41,642 bases of DNA from Muribaculum sp. (GCA_023663735.1 JAMPGV010000022.1:1-41642), one strand, 5' to 3'; counted from the stretch's first letter, positions 16,865 to 25,002 are shown. Made by a program: numbers and translations. The notes: a model not told the origin generated them from the letters alone.

Positions 16865-16890
16865 GACAAAATAATGCGATATTGTATAAT
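16863..16890 (+). promoter_or_regulatory. Consensus sigma-A promoter for the lipoprotein gene
   Basis: Both hexamers are perfect: TTGACA (16863-16868) and TATAAT (16885-16890), with a 16-bp spacer. The predicted transcript start is about 16897, leaving an unusually long leader of about 248 nt before the ATG at 17145. Confidence 0.85.
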
Positions 16891-16970
16891 TATTAATATA
16901 AACACAAATATTTAGATGATTACGAAACGATATTTTCGCAATCTGAATTGTGCAGGTTGTATATTCATAA

Positions 16971-17125
16971 GCAGACCCTAGCGAACCGCCGGCACTTAGA
17001 TGCTGTATTTTAGCATCTTATGTGCCGCTGCGGTGAGGTTGGAGCGAAAGCGTGTCTGCGTTGAATGTGCAATTTGCACAATGACTCTTTGCAAATTAGT
17101 GTGTTTCGCAATTGTCTAGCGAAAC
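16971..17125 (+). ncRNA. Structured leader RNA or mobile repeat, unidentified
   Basis: The leader folds into several consistent helices. GCAGAC (16971-16976) pairs with GTCTGC (17054-17059) and closes a domain. Inside it CCGC-CGGCAC-GATGCT (16986-17004) pairs with AGCATC-GTGCCG-GCGG (17012-17033), with small internal loops. GC-GAAA-GC (17044-17051) is a tetraloop stem. TGTGCAA/TTGCACA (17066-17080) is palindromic. GTTTCGC (17103-17109) pairs with GCGAAAC (17119-17125). The word CTAGCGAA occurs twice (16978-16985, 17116-17123). It matches no riboswitch, T-box or 6S signature I know. The 373-bp gap holds the terminator, the promoter and this element, and no gene. Confidence 0.5.
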
Positions 17126-17144
17126 TATAAAGGAGAACGTTTAG

Positions 17145-18011
17145 ATGAGACAGACGAATCCGATGAAAAAATGCATGTGTCTTTTGACTGCGCTGATGCT
17201 TTTGGGAACCGGCTGTTCCAAGGCGGAATCTGTCGCCGCTGATCCTTCCTATTTTACTCCCCTTGTGCAGGAATTGGAAAACGACTGGGAACAAATCACA
17301 TTAGAACTGCCGGAGGTTTGCAGAATTACCCGGTGGTGTGATGAGGAGTGGCCGTGGCCGGGACGTTTTGAAGAGAATACCTATCAGGCGTATTATGACG
17401 GGGAATGGATGCCGTCGTTTGATTTGGAGGAGCTTGCGGATTCGGAAGAGGGAGATTCCGGGCGGAACATTTTGGGAGTCTATCAGGAAGCCGACAGCGA
17501 TCACCTGTATGTCTGCCTAAATGCGTTTGACAGTGCAGGGCAAGAGCAGACTTCGCAGGAGGCGTATCAAAATGACAGGATATTCTTGTTAGAATATTCG
17601 CCCAGCCAGCCTCAGAGCTATCAAGTGACGGCAGTATACGAAGAGCTTCCCTATTCGCCGGGCGTCAATCCCTACACGTATTGTCTGGGAGGCCGCATTT
17701 ACATTTCTGCGGATTACGATCAATTGATGGCAATTGATTTGGAGACGAAAGCGCTTTCCGATTGTGAAGCGGAATACAAAGCGGTCAATGAGTATGCCCG
17801 GGAGCAGTTCGACAGGTCGGCGATATCATTTGCCGCTGTCTATGAACGGGATGGAATCACAGTGTATTCGGGAGCCGTTGCGAATAACGAGGAACTTCCG
17901 GCTACCCGCGGCATGGTCTTTGTAGCGTTTCAGGATGGCGAGCCGGTCGCGCGCATGTGTGCGGATTTCACGGCGGATGGCTTTGAACAAGGAATGAAAG
18001 TAACGAAATAA
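17145..18011 (+). CDS. Predicted lipoprotein of unknown function
   Basis: A 288-residue protein with a clear lipoprotein signal. MRQTNPMKK is followed by a hydrophobic stretch (~10-20) and the lipobox LGTGC with Cys24. The mature part is acidic, rich in Tyr and Glu, and looks mostly beta, with strands such as DHLYVCLNAF, RIYISADYDQLMAIDLETKAL and AISFAAVYERDGITVYSGAV. That layout could fit a beta-propeller-like sensor, but I recognise no family. It would be anchored outside the membrane. AAAGGAG lies 10 nt before the ATG. It is a single-gene unit with its own consensus promoter, long structured leader and terminator. Confidence 0.8.
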   Translation: MRQTNPMKKCMCLLTALMLLGTGCSKAESVAADPSYFTPLVQELENDWEQITLELPEVCRITRWCDEEWPWPGRFEENTYQAYYDGEWMPSFDLEELADSEEGDSGRNILGVYQEADSDHLYVCLNAFDSAGQEQTSQEAYQNDRIFLLEYSPSQPQSYQVTAVYEELPYSPGVNPYTYCLGGRIYISADYDQLMAIDLETKALSDCEAEYKAVNEYAREQFDRSAISFAAVYERDGITVYSGAVANNEELPATRGMVFVAFQDGEPVARMCADFTADGFEQGMKVTK

Positions 18012-18025
18012 GCATATGGATTAGA

Positions 18026-18059
18026 GGAGCGCCGAGGACAGAAAACGGCGCTCCCTTTA
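18026..18059 (+). terminator. Terminator after the lipoprotein gene
   Basis: GGAGCGCCG (18026-18034) pairs perfectly with CGGCGCTCC (18046-18054) around an 11-nt loop, followed by CTTTAT. The T-run is short. Confidence 0.75.
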
Positions 18060-18101
18060 TGAAAAATTAAATTTTCTGACAAAATTTTTCCGGAATGTGT
18101 C

Positions 18102-18130
18102 TTGCCAATCCGAAATGATTACTTTACAAT
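18102..18130 (+). promoter_or_regulatory. Promoter for comEA and probably the genes after it
   Basis: TTGCCA (18102-18107), a 17-bp spacer, then TACAAT (18125-18130). The predicted leader to the ATG at 18265 is about 128 nt. Confidence 0.65.
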
Positions 18131-18264
18131 AGAGATTGTCAGCAAACAGTGTAGAAAACAAAAGATCATTCCTTCTTGCGCTTTCATGTGGATGCGTCAT
18201 CCGGGCGGCTGCCTGAAAGGCGGAACCGTATCCGGGCGGTGTGTCGGGAGAGAGGAGAAGGAAT

Positions 18265-19020
18265 ATGCGTGGAAATAAGATGAAAAAGCAGTCTGTGGAC
18301 GGAAGGTACATGCGGACTGTCTCTGTTTTAGTACGTTTTTGTTTGGCGCGTTTTTGTCCCGTGCGTTTCTGGTATATGTGCGGGTGTGCGCTTCTGTGTG
18401 TGCTGCAGACAGGCTGCGGCGGGGCGGACAGGGCGCTGTCTTTTACGGCGGGAGAGCCGTTTACTGCGGAAGTCCCGGCGGTTGCGGCGGATTCTGTGAC
18501 CGCGGGGAGCGGACAAATGCATGAGGGAAGCGGACAGCAGCCGGATGCGGCCGGGGAAGAGTGTGCGCCGGAGCAGGAACAGCCGACCATGATCTACGTC
18601 CATGTCTGCGGCGCGGTGATGAACCCGGGGGTTGTGGTGCTTTCGGAGGAAAGCCGCGGACAGGATGCGCTGGCGGCTGCGGGCGGTTTTGCGCAGGATG
18701 CGGCCACGGATGCGGTGAATCTGGCGGAGAAAGTTTATGACGGCATGAAGCTCTATTTCCCCACGCAGGAAGAAGCGCAGGCTCTGGGGAGTCCGGCGCA
18801 GACCGGAGGCGGAGCGTCCGCGGAGCCGGGACGGGTCAACATCAATACGGCGGATGCCGCCCTCTTGTGTACGCTGCCCGGCATCGGGGAGTCCAAAGCC
18901 CGCGCCATCGTGGCCGATCGGGAAAAGAACGGCCCCTTTGTCAGCGTGGAGGACATTATGCGGGTATCCGGCATCAAGGAGAGCGCCTACGGCAAAATCA
19001 AGGATTTAATCACGATTTGA
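18265..19020 (+). CDS. comEA: ComEA-like DNA receptor (SLBB plus helix-hairpin-helix)
   Basis: ComEA binds double-stranded DNA outside the membrane and hands it to the ComEC channel in transformation. The 251-residue product has an N-terminal hydrophobic segment (~36-50) ending LQTGC, a weak lipobox. A low-complexity linker follows (~52-110), then an SLBB domain (IYVHVCGAVMNPGVVVL...GMKLYFPT) and two helix-hairpin-helix motifs (VNINTADAALLCTLPGIGESKARAIV and VSVEDIMRVSGI regions). The start at 18265 follows GAGGAGAAGG; an upstream GTG at 18241 lacks this spacing. comEC follows 3.4 kb later, after a regulator, a kinase and a GerMN lipoprotein. Natural competence is not shown by this. Confidence 0.9.
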   Translation: MRGNKMKKQSVDGRYMRTVSVLVRFCLARFCPVRFWYMCGCALLCVLQTGCGGADRALSFTAGEPFTAEVPAVAADSVTAGSGQMHEGSGQQPDAAGEECAPEQEQPTMIYVHVCGAVMNPGVVVLSEESRGQDALAAAGGFAQDAATDAVNLAEKVYDGMKLYFPTQEEAQALGSPAQTGGGASAEPGRVNINTADAALLCTLPGIGESKARAIVADREKNGPFVSVEDIMRVSGIKESAYGKIKDLITI

Positions 19021-19082
19021 TAATTTTGACCCGCGAAAAAGAGCGGAAAATGTGTTGAGAGAAGAGTGAGGAAACAAATCAG

Positions 19083-19778
19083 ATGGCAGAGAAGAGAGTG
19101 CTGGTGGTGGACGATGAGAAGCTGATCGTAAAGGGAATCCGCTTCAGTCTGGAACAGGATGATTTGCAGGTGGACTGCGCTTATGACGGTGAGGAGGCCT
19201 TGGAATACGCCCGCAACAATCAATATGACATTATCCTGCTGGACGTCATGCTCCCCAAGCTCACCGGGTTTGAGGTATGCCAGCAGATCCGAGAATTTTC
19301 CAGCGTCCCGATTATTATGCTCACAGCCAAGGGCGACGATATGGATAAGATTCTGGGATTGGAATACGGCGCGGACGATTATATCACCAAGCCCTTTAAT
19401 ATTCTGGAAGTGAAAGCCCGCATCAAGGCGATTATGCGCCGTGTGGAACCCAAGACGGCCGCCAAAGAGTCCCAGCGTTTTGTGGAGAGCGGGGATATGC
19501 GGCTGGACTGCGAGGGCAGGAGAGTCTATATCGGCAGCCGAGAGATCAGTCTCACGGCCAAGGAGTTCGAGGTGCTGGAGCTTCTGATGCTGAATCCCAA
19601 TAAGGTGTACGGGCGCGAGTCGCTGTTAAAGCTGGTGTGGGGGGCGGACTATCCGGGGGATGTGCGCACGGTGGACGTCCACATCAGAAGGCTTCGGGAG
19701 AAAATCGAGGAGAACCCCAGCGATCCCAAGTATGTCCATACCAAATGGGGTGTGGGATACTATTTTCTGAACGATTGA
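19083..19778 (+). CDS. OmpR/PhoB-type response regulator
   Basis: A 231-residue regulator. The receiver domain (1-120) has the acidic pair in VVDDEK, phospho-acceptor Asp54 in ILLDVMLPKLTG, the switch Thr in IIMLTAKG and Lys in ADDYITKPFN. The winged-helix DNA-binding domain (~135-230) has LTAKEFEVLELLMLNPNKV and the recognition helix region VRTVDVHIRRLREKIE. It looks like the WalR/MtrA/PhoP kind. Its gene is 62 bp after comEA and 19 bp before the kinase, so the pair is co-expressed. DNA targets are unknown. Confidence 0.95.
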   Translation: MAEKRVLVVDDEKLIVKGIRFSLEQDDLQVDCAYDGEEALEYARNNQYDIILLDVMLPKLTGFEVCQQIREFSSVPIIMLTAKGDDMDKILGLEYGADDYITKPFNILEVKARIKAIMRRVEPKTAAKESQRFVESGDMRLDCEGRRVYIGSREISLTAKEFEVLELLMLNPNKVYGRESLLKLVWGADYPGDVRTVDVHIRRLREKIEENPSDPKYVHTKWGVGYYFLND

Positions 19779-19797
19779 CAGGGCGAGCAGGGCGGAC

Positions 19798-21291
19798 ATG
19801 AAAACGATACGCAAATTGATAGAATTGGTACGGCAGAGGATGCCGTTAAAGAGTCTGAGACTCAGAATTTTCCTCCTTGTGCTGGTGACGGGAATTGTAC
19901 CCGGTATCATCGTGGGCGTGGGCATTATTCAGAACTATGAGGATCACGCCGTGGAACACCGGATCGCCACCGTGCAGAACCAGCTGCGCATTGTGGCAAA
20001 CCATCTGATCAGCAACGATTATATGAAAAATTACAGCTCGGAAGAGCAGATCTACAGAGCCTCGCGGAACGTGACCAACGCGGAACTGGAGATGCTGGCC
20101 AATCTGTACGAGGGCCGCGTGATGATTATCAACACCAATTTTAAGGTGGTAAAAGACACTTACGGCATCAGTGAAGGCAAAATCATGATCTCCGAGGAGG
20201 TCATCAAATGTTTTCAAGGAGAAAATCTTTCCCATTATGATCCGGAACACGGCTATATCGAAATGACCACCCCGATCAAGGACACCACCGCCAACTCCAC
20301 GGAGTCCGGCGCGGTGGCGGGCGTCATGCTCACCAGCATCTCCAACGGAAGCATTGTGGCCATGATGGAGGTGCTGAACCGCCGCGTGGTGATTATCGAG
20401 ACGCTTCTGGCGCTGGTAATCGTGGCGCTTGCCATCCTTCTGGCCGTGGTGATGACGCGGCCGTTCAATCGGATCACACAGGCTATACAGGATGTGAACG
20501 CCGGGTATACGGACGACAGTATCTCGGTGCCGGATTATGCGGAGACCGTCCACATTGTGGATGCGTTTAACCAGCTGCTCAAGCGCATGAGAGCGCTGGA
20601 TCAGTCCCGGCAGGAATTTGTGGCCAATGTGTCCCATGAACTGAAGACCCCCATGACTTCCATCAAGGTGCTAGCGGATTCCCTGCTGGTGGAACAGGAC
20701 GTGCCGGCTCAGCTTTACCGGGAATTTATGGAGGACATCGTGTCCGAAATCGACAGGGAGAACCGGATCATAACCGATCTGCTGGCGCTTGTGAAGATGG
20801 ATAAGAAAGTGCAGGATATGACAATCGCCTCCTTGAACATCAACGATCTGGTGGAGCTGATTCTAAAGAGGCTGCGTCCCATCGCCAGGAAAAAGGATGT
20901 GGAAGTGGTCTTCGAGAGTATGCGCCCCGTGGTTGCAGAGGTGGACGAGGTCAAGATGACGCTGGTTATGACCAACTTGGTGGAGAATGCCATCAAATAC
21001 AATAAAGAACACGGCTGGGTGAAAGTGGAGCTGGACGCGGATCATCAGTATTTCACCTTCAAGGTCAGCGATTCGGGAATCGGCATTCCGGAGGCGTCCA
21101 TCGACCACATCTGTGAACGGTTTTACCGGGTGGATAAATCCCATTCCCGGGAGATCGGCGGCACCGGGCTGGGGCTGGCCATCACCAAGAGTGCCGTGCT
21201 TCTGCACAGGGGAACCATTACCGTGGAAAGCGTCGAAGGAGAGGGTTCCTGCTTCACGGTGCGGATTCCGTTGAACTATATTGTTTCTTAA
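19798..21291 (+). CDS. Sensor histidine kinase (HAMP type), partner of the regulator before it
   Basis: A 497-residue membrane kinase with helix 1 (~21-42), an extracytoplasmic sensor of about 150 residues (~43-200) and helix 2 (~200-222). A HAMP linker (TRPFNRITQAIQDV...) and a phosphoacceptor domain with His280 in NVSHELKTPMTSIKVLAD follow. The ATPase domain has NLVENAIKYN, DSGIGIP and GGTGLGLAI. There is no obvious PAS domain. The overall layout resembles WalK and MtrB. A GerMN lipoprotein gene follows 69 bp later, as lpqB follows mtrB. The stop-codon region TCTTAACAGA is repeated 17 bp downstream (about 21286-21312). Confidence 0.93.
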   Translation: MKTIRKLIELVRQRMPLKSLRLRIFLLVLVTGIVPGIIVGVGIIQNYEDHAVEHRIATVQNQLRIVANHLISNDYMKNYSSEEQIYRASRNVTNAELEMLANLYEGRVMIINTNFKVVKDTYGISEGKIMISEEVIKCFQGENLSHYDPEHGYIEMTTPIKDTTANSTESGAVAGVMLTSISNGSIVAMMEVLNRRVVIIETLLALVIVALAILLAVVMTRPFNRITQAIQDVNAGYTDDSISVPDYAETVHIVDAFNQLLKRMRALDQSRQEFVANVSHELKTPMTSIKVLADSLLVEQDVPAQLYREFMEDIVSEIDRENRIITDLLALVKMDKKVQDMTIASLNINDLVELILKRLRPIARKKDVEVVFESMRPVVAEVDEVKMTLVMTNLVENAIKYNKEHGWVKVELDADHQYFTFKVSDSGIGIPEASIDHICERFYRVDKSHSREIGGTGLGLAITKSAVLLHRGTITVESVEGEGSCFTVRIPLNYIVS

Positions 21292-21360
21292 CAGATGATC
21301 GTATCTTAACAGACGAATGATTCGATCAATGATTGACGGTGCCACGTTCGTGAATGGGAT

Positions 21361-21450
21361 ATGGGTTCGAGGGATATGGATTCGAGGGATATGGGTTCGA
21401 GAAATATGGGTTCGAGGAATATGGATTTGAGGAACATGATTTTGAAGAAT
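21361..21450 (+). repeat. Six in-frame 15-bp units, each with an ATG and most with a GAGG
   Basis: ATGGGTTCGAGGGAT, ATGGATTCGAGGGAT, ATGGGTTCGAGAAAT, ATGGGTTCGAGGAAT, ATGGATTTGAGGAAC and ATGATTTTGAAGAAT follow one another at 21361, 21376, 21391, 21406, 21421 and 21436. A more diverged unit seems to precede them (21346-21360). Four units carry GAGG a few bases before the next unit's ATG, so they look like serial, in-frame initiation sites. Confidence 0.92.
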
Positions 21451-22416
21451 AGGGCCTTGGAAAATAGAACTTTCATAAAAAATCGGAATGTAGGGGCTGT
21501 GCCGGGAAAGCGGATCGCTGTGTTTCTGTGCCTCCTGCTGACCGTGGCGCTTTTGGGCTGTGGGCGCGAAGAGGATGAGGCGGGGGACGCATACCAGATT
21601 TATGTGGTAAGCAATACGGAGACGAAGGTTTTGGTCCGCACGCATCGGATGGCGGCCACGGAGGAGCCGGCCATGCTGGAGGAATTGGTGGAATGCCTGA
21701 CTGCCCAGCCGGAGAAACTGGACTACAAAGCGCCTTTTTCCATGGGATTCGAGGTTCTCTCCATGAATCTCTCCGAAGGAAGGCTTTACATCGACGTGAG
21801 CGAGGCCTACAGCAATCTGCCCGCCACAACGGAGGTGCTGGTGCGGGCGGCGGTGGTAAGGACGCTGACCCAGCTTCCCGATGTGCGCTATGTGGGGATT
21901 ACGGTGGAGGGACATGAGCTGTTCGACAATGCCGGAGACGTGGTGGGACTGATGAACGCGGAACTGTTTATCGACAATGACGGCAACGAGATCAACACTT
22001 ACGAACTGGCGCGGGTGAGGCTGTATTTTGCCAATCTGGAGGGGGATAAGCTGATCGGCGCATACCGTGAAAAATATTATTCCACCAATATTCCCAAGGA
22101 GCGATTTGTGGTGGAGGAGCTGATCGCCGGGCCGAGCGGCAAAGTGGAGGGACTCTACCCTTCCGTGAATCCGGAGGTCAAGATCATCAGCGTCACCACT
22201 ACGGACGGGGTCTGCTATGTCAATCTGGACGCCAGTTTCCTCACGGTGGTCAACAATGTCTCCACGGAGCTGTCCATCTATTCCATCGTCAATTCGCTGG
22301 CGGAACTGAGCAATGTCAATAAAGTACAGATCCTGATCAACGGCGAAGTGCCGTCGAGCTTTGGCAGTTCTGCCTTTGAGCGCAATCTGGACTATGTGAC
22401 CACCTTGGAGAAGTAG
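21361..22416 (+). CDS. GerMN-domain lipoprotein
   Basis: GerMN domains occur in spore-germination protein GerM and in LpqB, the lipoprotein partner of MtrAB. This protein has a lipobox LLGC (Cys67 from the first ATG), then two GerMN-like repeats: roughly residues 80-195 (YQIYVVSNTETKVLV ... LYIDVSEAYSNLP) and 210-345 (VRLYFANLEGDKLIGAYREK ... CYVNLDASFL). The start is unclear. Reading from 21361 gives a pentapeptide repeat (M-G/D-S-R-D/N) and a 50-residue n-region, very long for a signal peptide. ATG 21436 after GAGGAAC, or GTG 21499, would give more normal lengths. It lies between the kinase and comEC, probably in one operon. Confidence 0.85.
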   Translation: MGSRDMDSRDMGSRNMGSRNMDLRNMILKNRALENRTFIKNRNVGAVPGKRIAVFLCLLLTVALLGCGREEDEAGDAYQIYVVSNTETKVLVRTHRMAATEEPAMLEELVECLTAQPEKLDYKAPFSMGFEVLSMNLSEGRLYIDVSEAYSNLPATTEVLVRAAVVRTLTQLPDVRYVGITVEGHELFDNAGDVVGLMNAELFIDNDGNEINTYELARVRLYFANLEGDKLIGAYREKYYSTNIPKERFVVEELIAGPSGKVEGLYPSVNPEVKIISVTTTDGVCYVNLDASFLTVVNNVSTELSIYSIVNSLAELSNVNKVQILINGEVPSSFGSSAFERNLDYVTTLEK

Positions 22417-22468
22417 GATCTTGTAAAAATCCCGGAAAATCATATAAAAATCGACAGGAGACGAATCT

Positions 22469-24985
22469 ATGCGGAGACCTTTGTTTTTATGCTCCTTCTG
22501 TCTGATCATGCTTATCGCCTTGTGGCATTACGGTTCCGCCGCCACAGGCGCCGCAGGGACTGCGGGAATCATGGAAAGCGGGCCGCCCGACGGCACATGC
22601 ATCACGCTGGCCGGACGGGTCTGTCAGAAGGACGAAACCTCATTTGTCATCCAAACCAATCTAACAAATCTAATCGCCGCAGATCATACGGCATTGATTC
22701 CAAACACTTCAAACATTCCAAACGCCGCCGCGGTTCACGCAGCAGAGATTCCAAACACTTCAAACATTCCGAACGCCGCCACGGTTTTGTGGCAGTCGGA
22801 CTCCACAGACCGGATCACATTTGACCGGGTGGGCGGCCGGACGGTTAAGCTCCGCTGTCTGTACGACGCCGCCGAGGAGCTGATTCTGGACTCCGCCGTG
22901 GTGGTGGAGGGAGTCTTTTACGCCTTTTCCCCGGCCACAAATCCCGGGGAATTCGACTATGCCCGGTATTATGCCTCCATGGGTTATGGCGGGAGATTGA
23001 AAGAGGTGAAGGTGCTGGCAGCGGATGGCCGCGCCCCGGGGATTAGAGAGGGGCTGTATCGTCTGCGCCGGTTCTGGGAGAAACGGCTGTACCGGATTTT
23101 CCCGGAGAAAGAAGCCTCCGTCATGGCGGCGGTTCTGCTGGGGAACAAATCCGATGTGGACGCGGACGTGAAGGCGCTGTATCAGAAAAACGGCATCGTC
23201 CACATTCTCAGCATCTCGGGGCTGCACATCACCCTGCTGGGGATGGGGCTGTACAAGCTGCTCCGCAAAATCGGCGCTCCCGTGTGGTGTGCAGCCTTAG
23301 GAGGAGGCGTAATGCTCCTGCTCTACGGGCTTATGACGGGGATGAGCGTCTCAGTATGCCGCGCGCTGGGGATGTATCTGCTCCGAATGCTGGCGCAGCT
23401 TGTGGGTAGAACCTATGATATGCGCACGGCGCTCGGAGTCACGGCGGCGGTGATGGTCTGTGTGCGCCCCGCTTGGCTGGAGCATATGGGATTTCTGCTG
23501 TCCTTCGGATCCGTTCTGGGGGTGGGCGTTTTGCTGCCCGCGCTCTCTGATACGGGGGACGCGCCTCCAGCGCCGAAGCGTTACCGGGAGGGAAACGGCG
23601 GACGGCTGGCACGGCGCATGGACAAGCTGCAGAAAGGGCTTGTGCAGAGTCTGCTGGCCGGGTTGTCCGTCACTTTGACCACGCTGCCCATACAGCTCTG
23701 GTTTACCTATGAGGTGCCGGTGTATTCCGTCCTGTTGAACCTGCTGGTTCTGCCGTTCATGGGGATTCTGACGGTGACGGGGCTGGCGGCAATGCTGATT
23801 CCGGGGCTTGGCATCGTCGGGACGGCGGACGTGGCGATTCTGGCGGGATATGAGACGCTCTGCGGATGGTTTGGGCAACTCCCCGATCCCATGTGGAATC
23901 CGGGACGGCCCGCGCTGTGGCAGATGGCGGTTTATTATATGCTGTGGGCAGCCGCCGTGTGGGGCGCAGGCGTCATCCGGTATCTGGGGCGGCATTTTAA
24001 AATGCGGGTGAAAAAGAGGATGCCGCAGAGCCGGACGGCAGTACCGGACAAAAGAGCGAGCCGCAGCAGAAAGACGGTCGGCAAATGCGCGCAGGCGGCG
24101 CTGCTGGGTGCGGCTGTGCTGGTCATGGGATGCGGGAGATTCCATGGGGACCGCGTCACGTTTCTGGATGTGGGGCAGGGGGACTGTATCTGCGTACAGC
24201 TTGCCACGGGGGAGGTGTATCTCTTCGACTGCGGCAGCAGCAGTCGGAGCCGCATCGGAGAACAGGTGTTGATCCCGTTTTTGAAATACTACGGGATCGG
24301 GAGGATCGACGCCGTGCTGGTCTCCCATGCGGATCAGGATCACATGAACGGCGTGGCGGAGCTGCTCGCAAAGAGTGGGGAGGAGGGGATTGACGTGGGC
24401 TGTCTGGTCTTGCCCGGCATCGACAGAGATCTGTGGCAGGATGAATTTGCGGAACTTCTGGCGGCTGCGGCTGACGGCGGGCAGGGCGGCTCCGTGCCTG
24501 TCTCGGTCATCCGGGCGGGGGAGAGCTGGAGCGGCGGAACGGATGGGGAGGATCGCTTTTGGTGCCTGCATCCGCAGGCGGACGGGACGAGCAAGGGCGG
24601 CAACGAGGGATCGGAGTGCTTTTACATTGAGCTGCGGGAAGGGGACAATCAGATTTCGCTGCTGCTTGCGGGAGATGTGGAGGGCGCGGGAGAGCGGGCG
24701 CTTTTGGAGGAATTGAGGGCGCGGGAGATCCAGAGCGTGGGCGTGTATAAGGTGGCGCATCACGGCTCCCGCAACAGCAGTCCGCAGGAGCTTTTGAATC
24801 AGATTCAGCCACAGATCTCACTGATTTCCTGCGGCAGGAACAACCGGTACGGCCACCCTCATGCGGAATTGCTGGAGCGCATCGGGCAGACGGGGAGCCG
24901 GATTCTGGACACGCCCCATTGTGGCGCGGTGACTTTGGAACTGCGGGGAAACGGGATCCGGCTGGATACGGTTTTAGGGGAGTGA
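22469..24985 (+). CDS. comEC: ComEC/Rec2 DNA-uptake channel
   Basis: ComEC forms the membrane channel through which single-stranded DNA enters during transformation. The 838-residue product has an N-terminal helix, an extracytoplasmic OB-like domain (~35-180), the multi-helix Competence domain (~210-515; KSDVDADVKALYQKNGIVHILSISGLHI region) and a C-terminal metallo-beta-lactamase domain (~560-838). The last contains FLDVGQGDCICVQL, LVSHADQDHMNG and VAHHGSRNSS, so the metal ligands look intact. AGGAG lies 8 nt before the ATG. The OB-like domain carries an unusual 17-residue direct repeat (IPNTSNIPNAA units, from base 22697). With comEA upstream this forms the DNA-uptake pair. Confidence 0.95.
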   Translation: MRRPLFLCSFCLIMLIALWHYGSAATGAAGTAGIMESGPPDGTCITLAGRVCQKDETSFVIQTNLTNLIAADHTALIPNTSNIPNAAAVHAAEIPNTSNIPNAATVLWQSDSTDRITFDRVGGRTVKLRCLYDAAEELILDSAVVVEGVFYAFSPATNPGEFDYARYYASMGYGGRLKEVKVLAADGRAPGIREGLYRLRRFWEKRLYRIFPEKEASVMAAVLLGNKSDVDADVKALYQKNGIVHILSISGLHITLLGMGLYKLLRKIGAPVWCAALGGGVMLLLYGLMTGMSVSVCRALGMYLLRMLAQLVGRTYDMRTALGVTAAVMVCVRPAWLEHMGFLLSFGSVLGVGVLLPALSDTGDAPPAPKRYREGNGGRLARRMDKLQKGLVQSLLAGLSVTLTTLPIQLWFTYEVPVYSVLLNLLVLPFMGILTVTGLAAMLIPGLGIVGTADVAILAGYETLCGWFGQLPDPMWNPGRPALWQMAVYYMLWAAAVWGAGVIRYLGRHFKMRVKKRMPQSRTAVPDKRASRSRKTVGKCAQAALLGAAVLVMGCGRFHGDRVTFLDVGQGDCICVQLATGEVYLFDCGSSSRSRIGEQVLIPFLKYYGIGRIDAVLVSHADQDHMNGVAELLAKSGEEGIDVGCLVLPGIDRDLWQDEFAELLAAAADGGQGGSVPVSVIRAGESWSGGTDGEDRFWCLHPQADGTSKGGNEGSECFYIELREGDNQISLLLAGDVEGAGERALLEELRAREIQSVGVYKVAHHGSRNSSPQELLNQIQPQISLISCGRNNRYGHPHAELLERIGQTGSRILDTPHCGAVTLELRGNGIRLDTVLGE
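22697..22788 (+). repeat. 51-bp direct repeat inside comEC
   Basis: The segment starting ATTCCAAACACTTCAAACAT at 22697 recurs at 22748 with few changes, encoding IPNTSNIPNAA(A)V twice, 17 residues apart. Each copy is itself an imperfect repeat (IPNTSN / IPNAA). It lies in the extracytoplasmic domain, away from catalytic regions. Confidence 0.9.
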
Positions 24986-25002
24986 TACGCCCGCTGTGAT
25001 TC

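Noticed and set aside
16971-17125. Structured leader considered as a T-box, SAM, lysine, cobalamin, c-di-GMP or 6S RNA
   Set aside because: None of the diagnostic conserved sequences of these classes is present, and the downstream gene is a lipoprotein of unknown function.
20863-22509. A very long open frame on the minus strand opposite the kinase and GerMN genes
   Set aside because: It is antisense to two clear genes, has low-complexity His/Arg-rich translation and no SD. It is a by-product of the codon use of the real strand.
23351-24763. A 470-codon open frame opposite comEC, and similar ones opposite argJ and argD
   Set aside because: These overlap well-supported genes. Their Arg/His/Pro/Gln-rich translations are typical of antisense frames in purine-rich genes.
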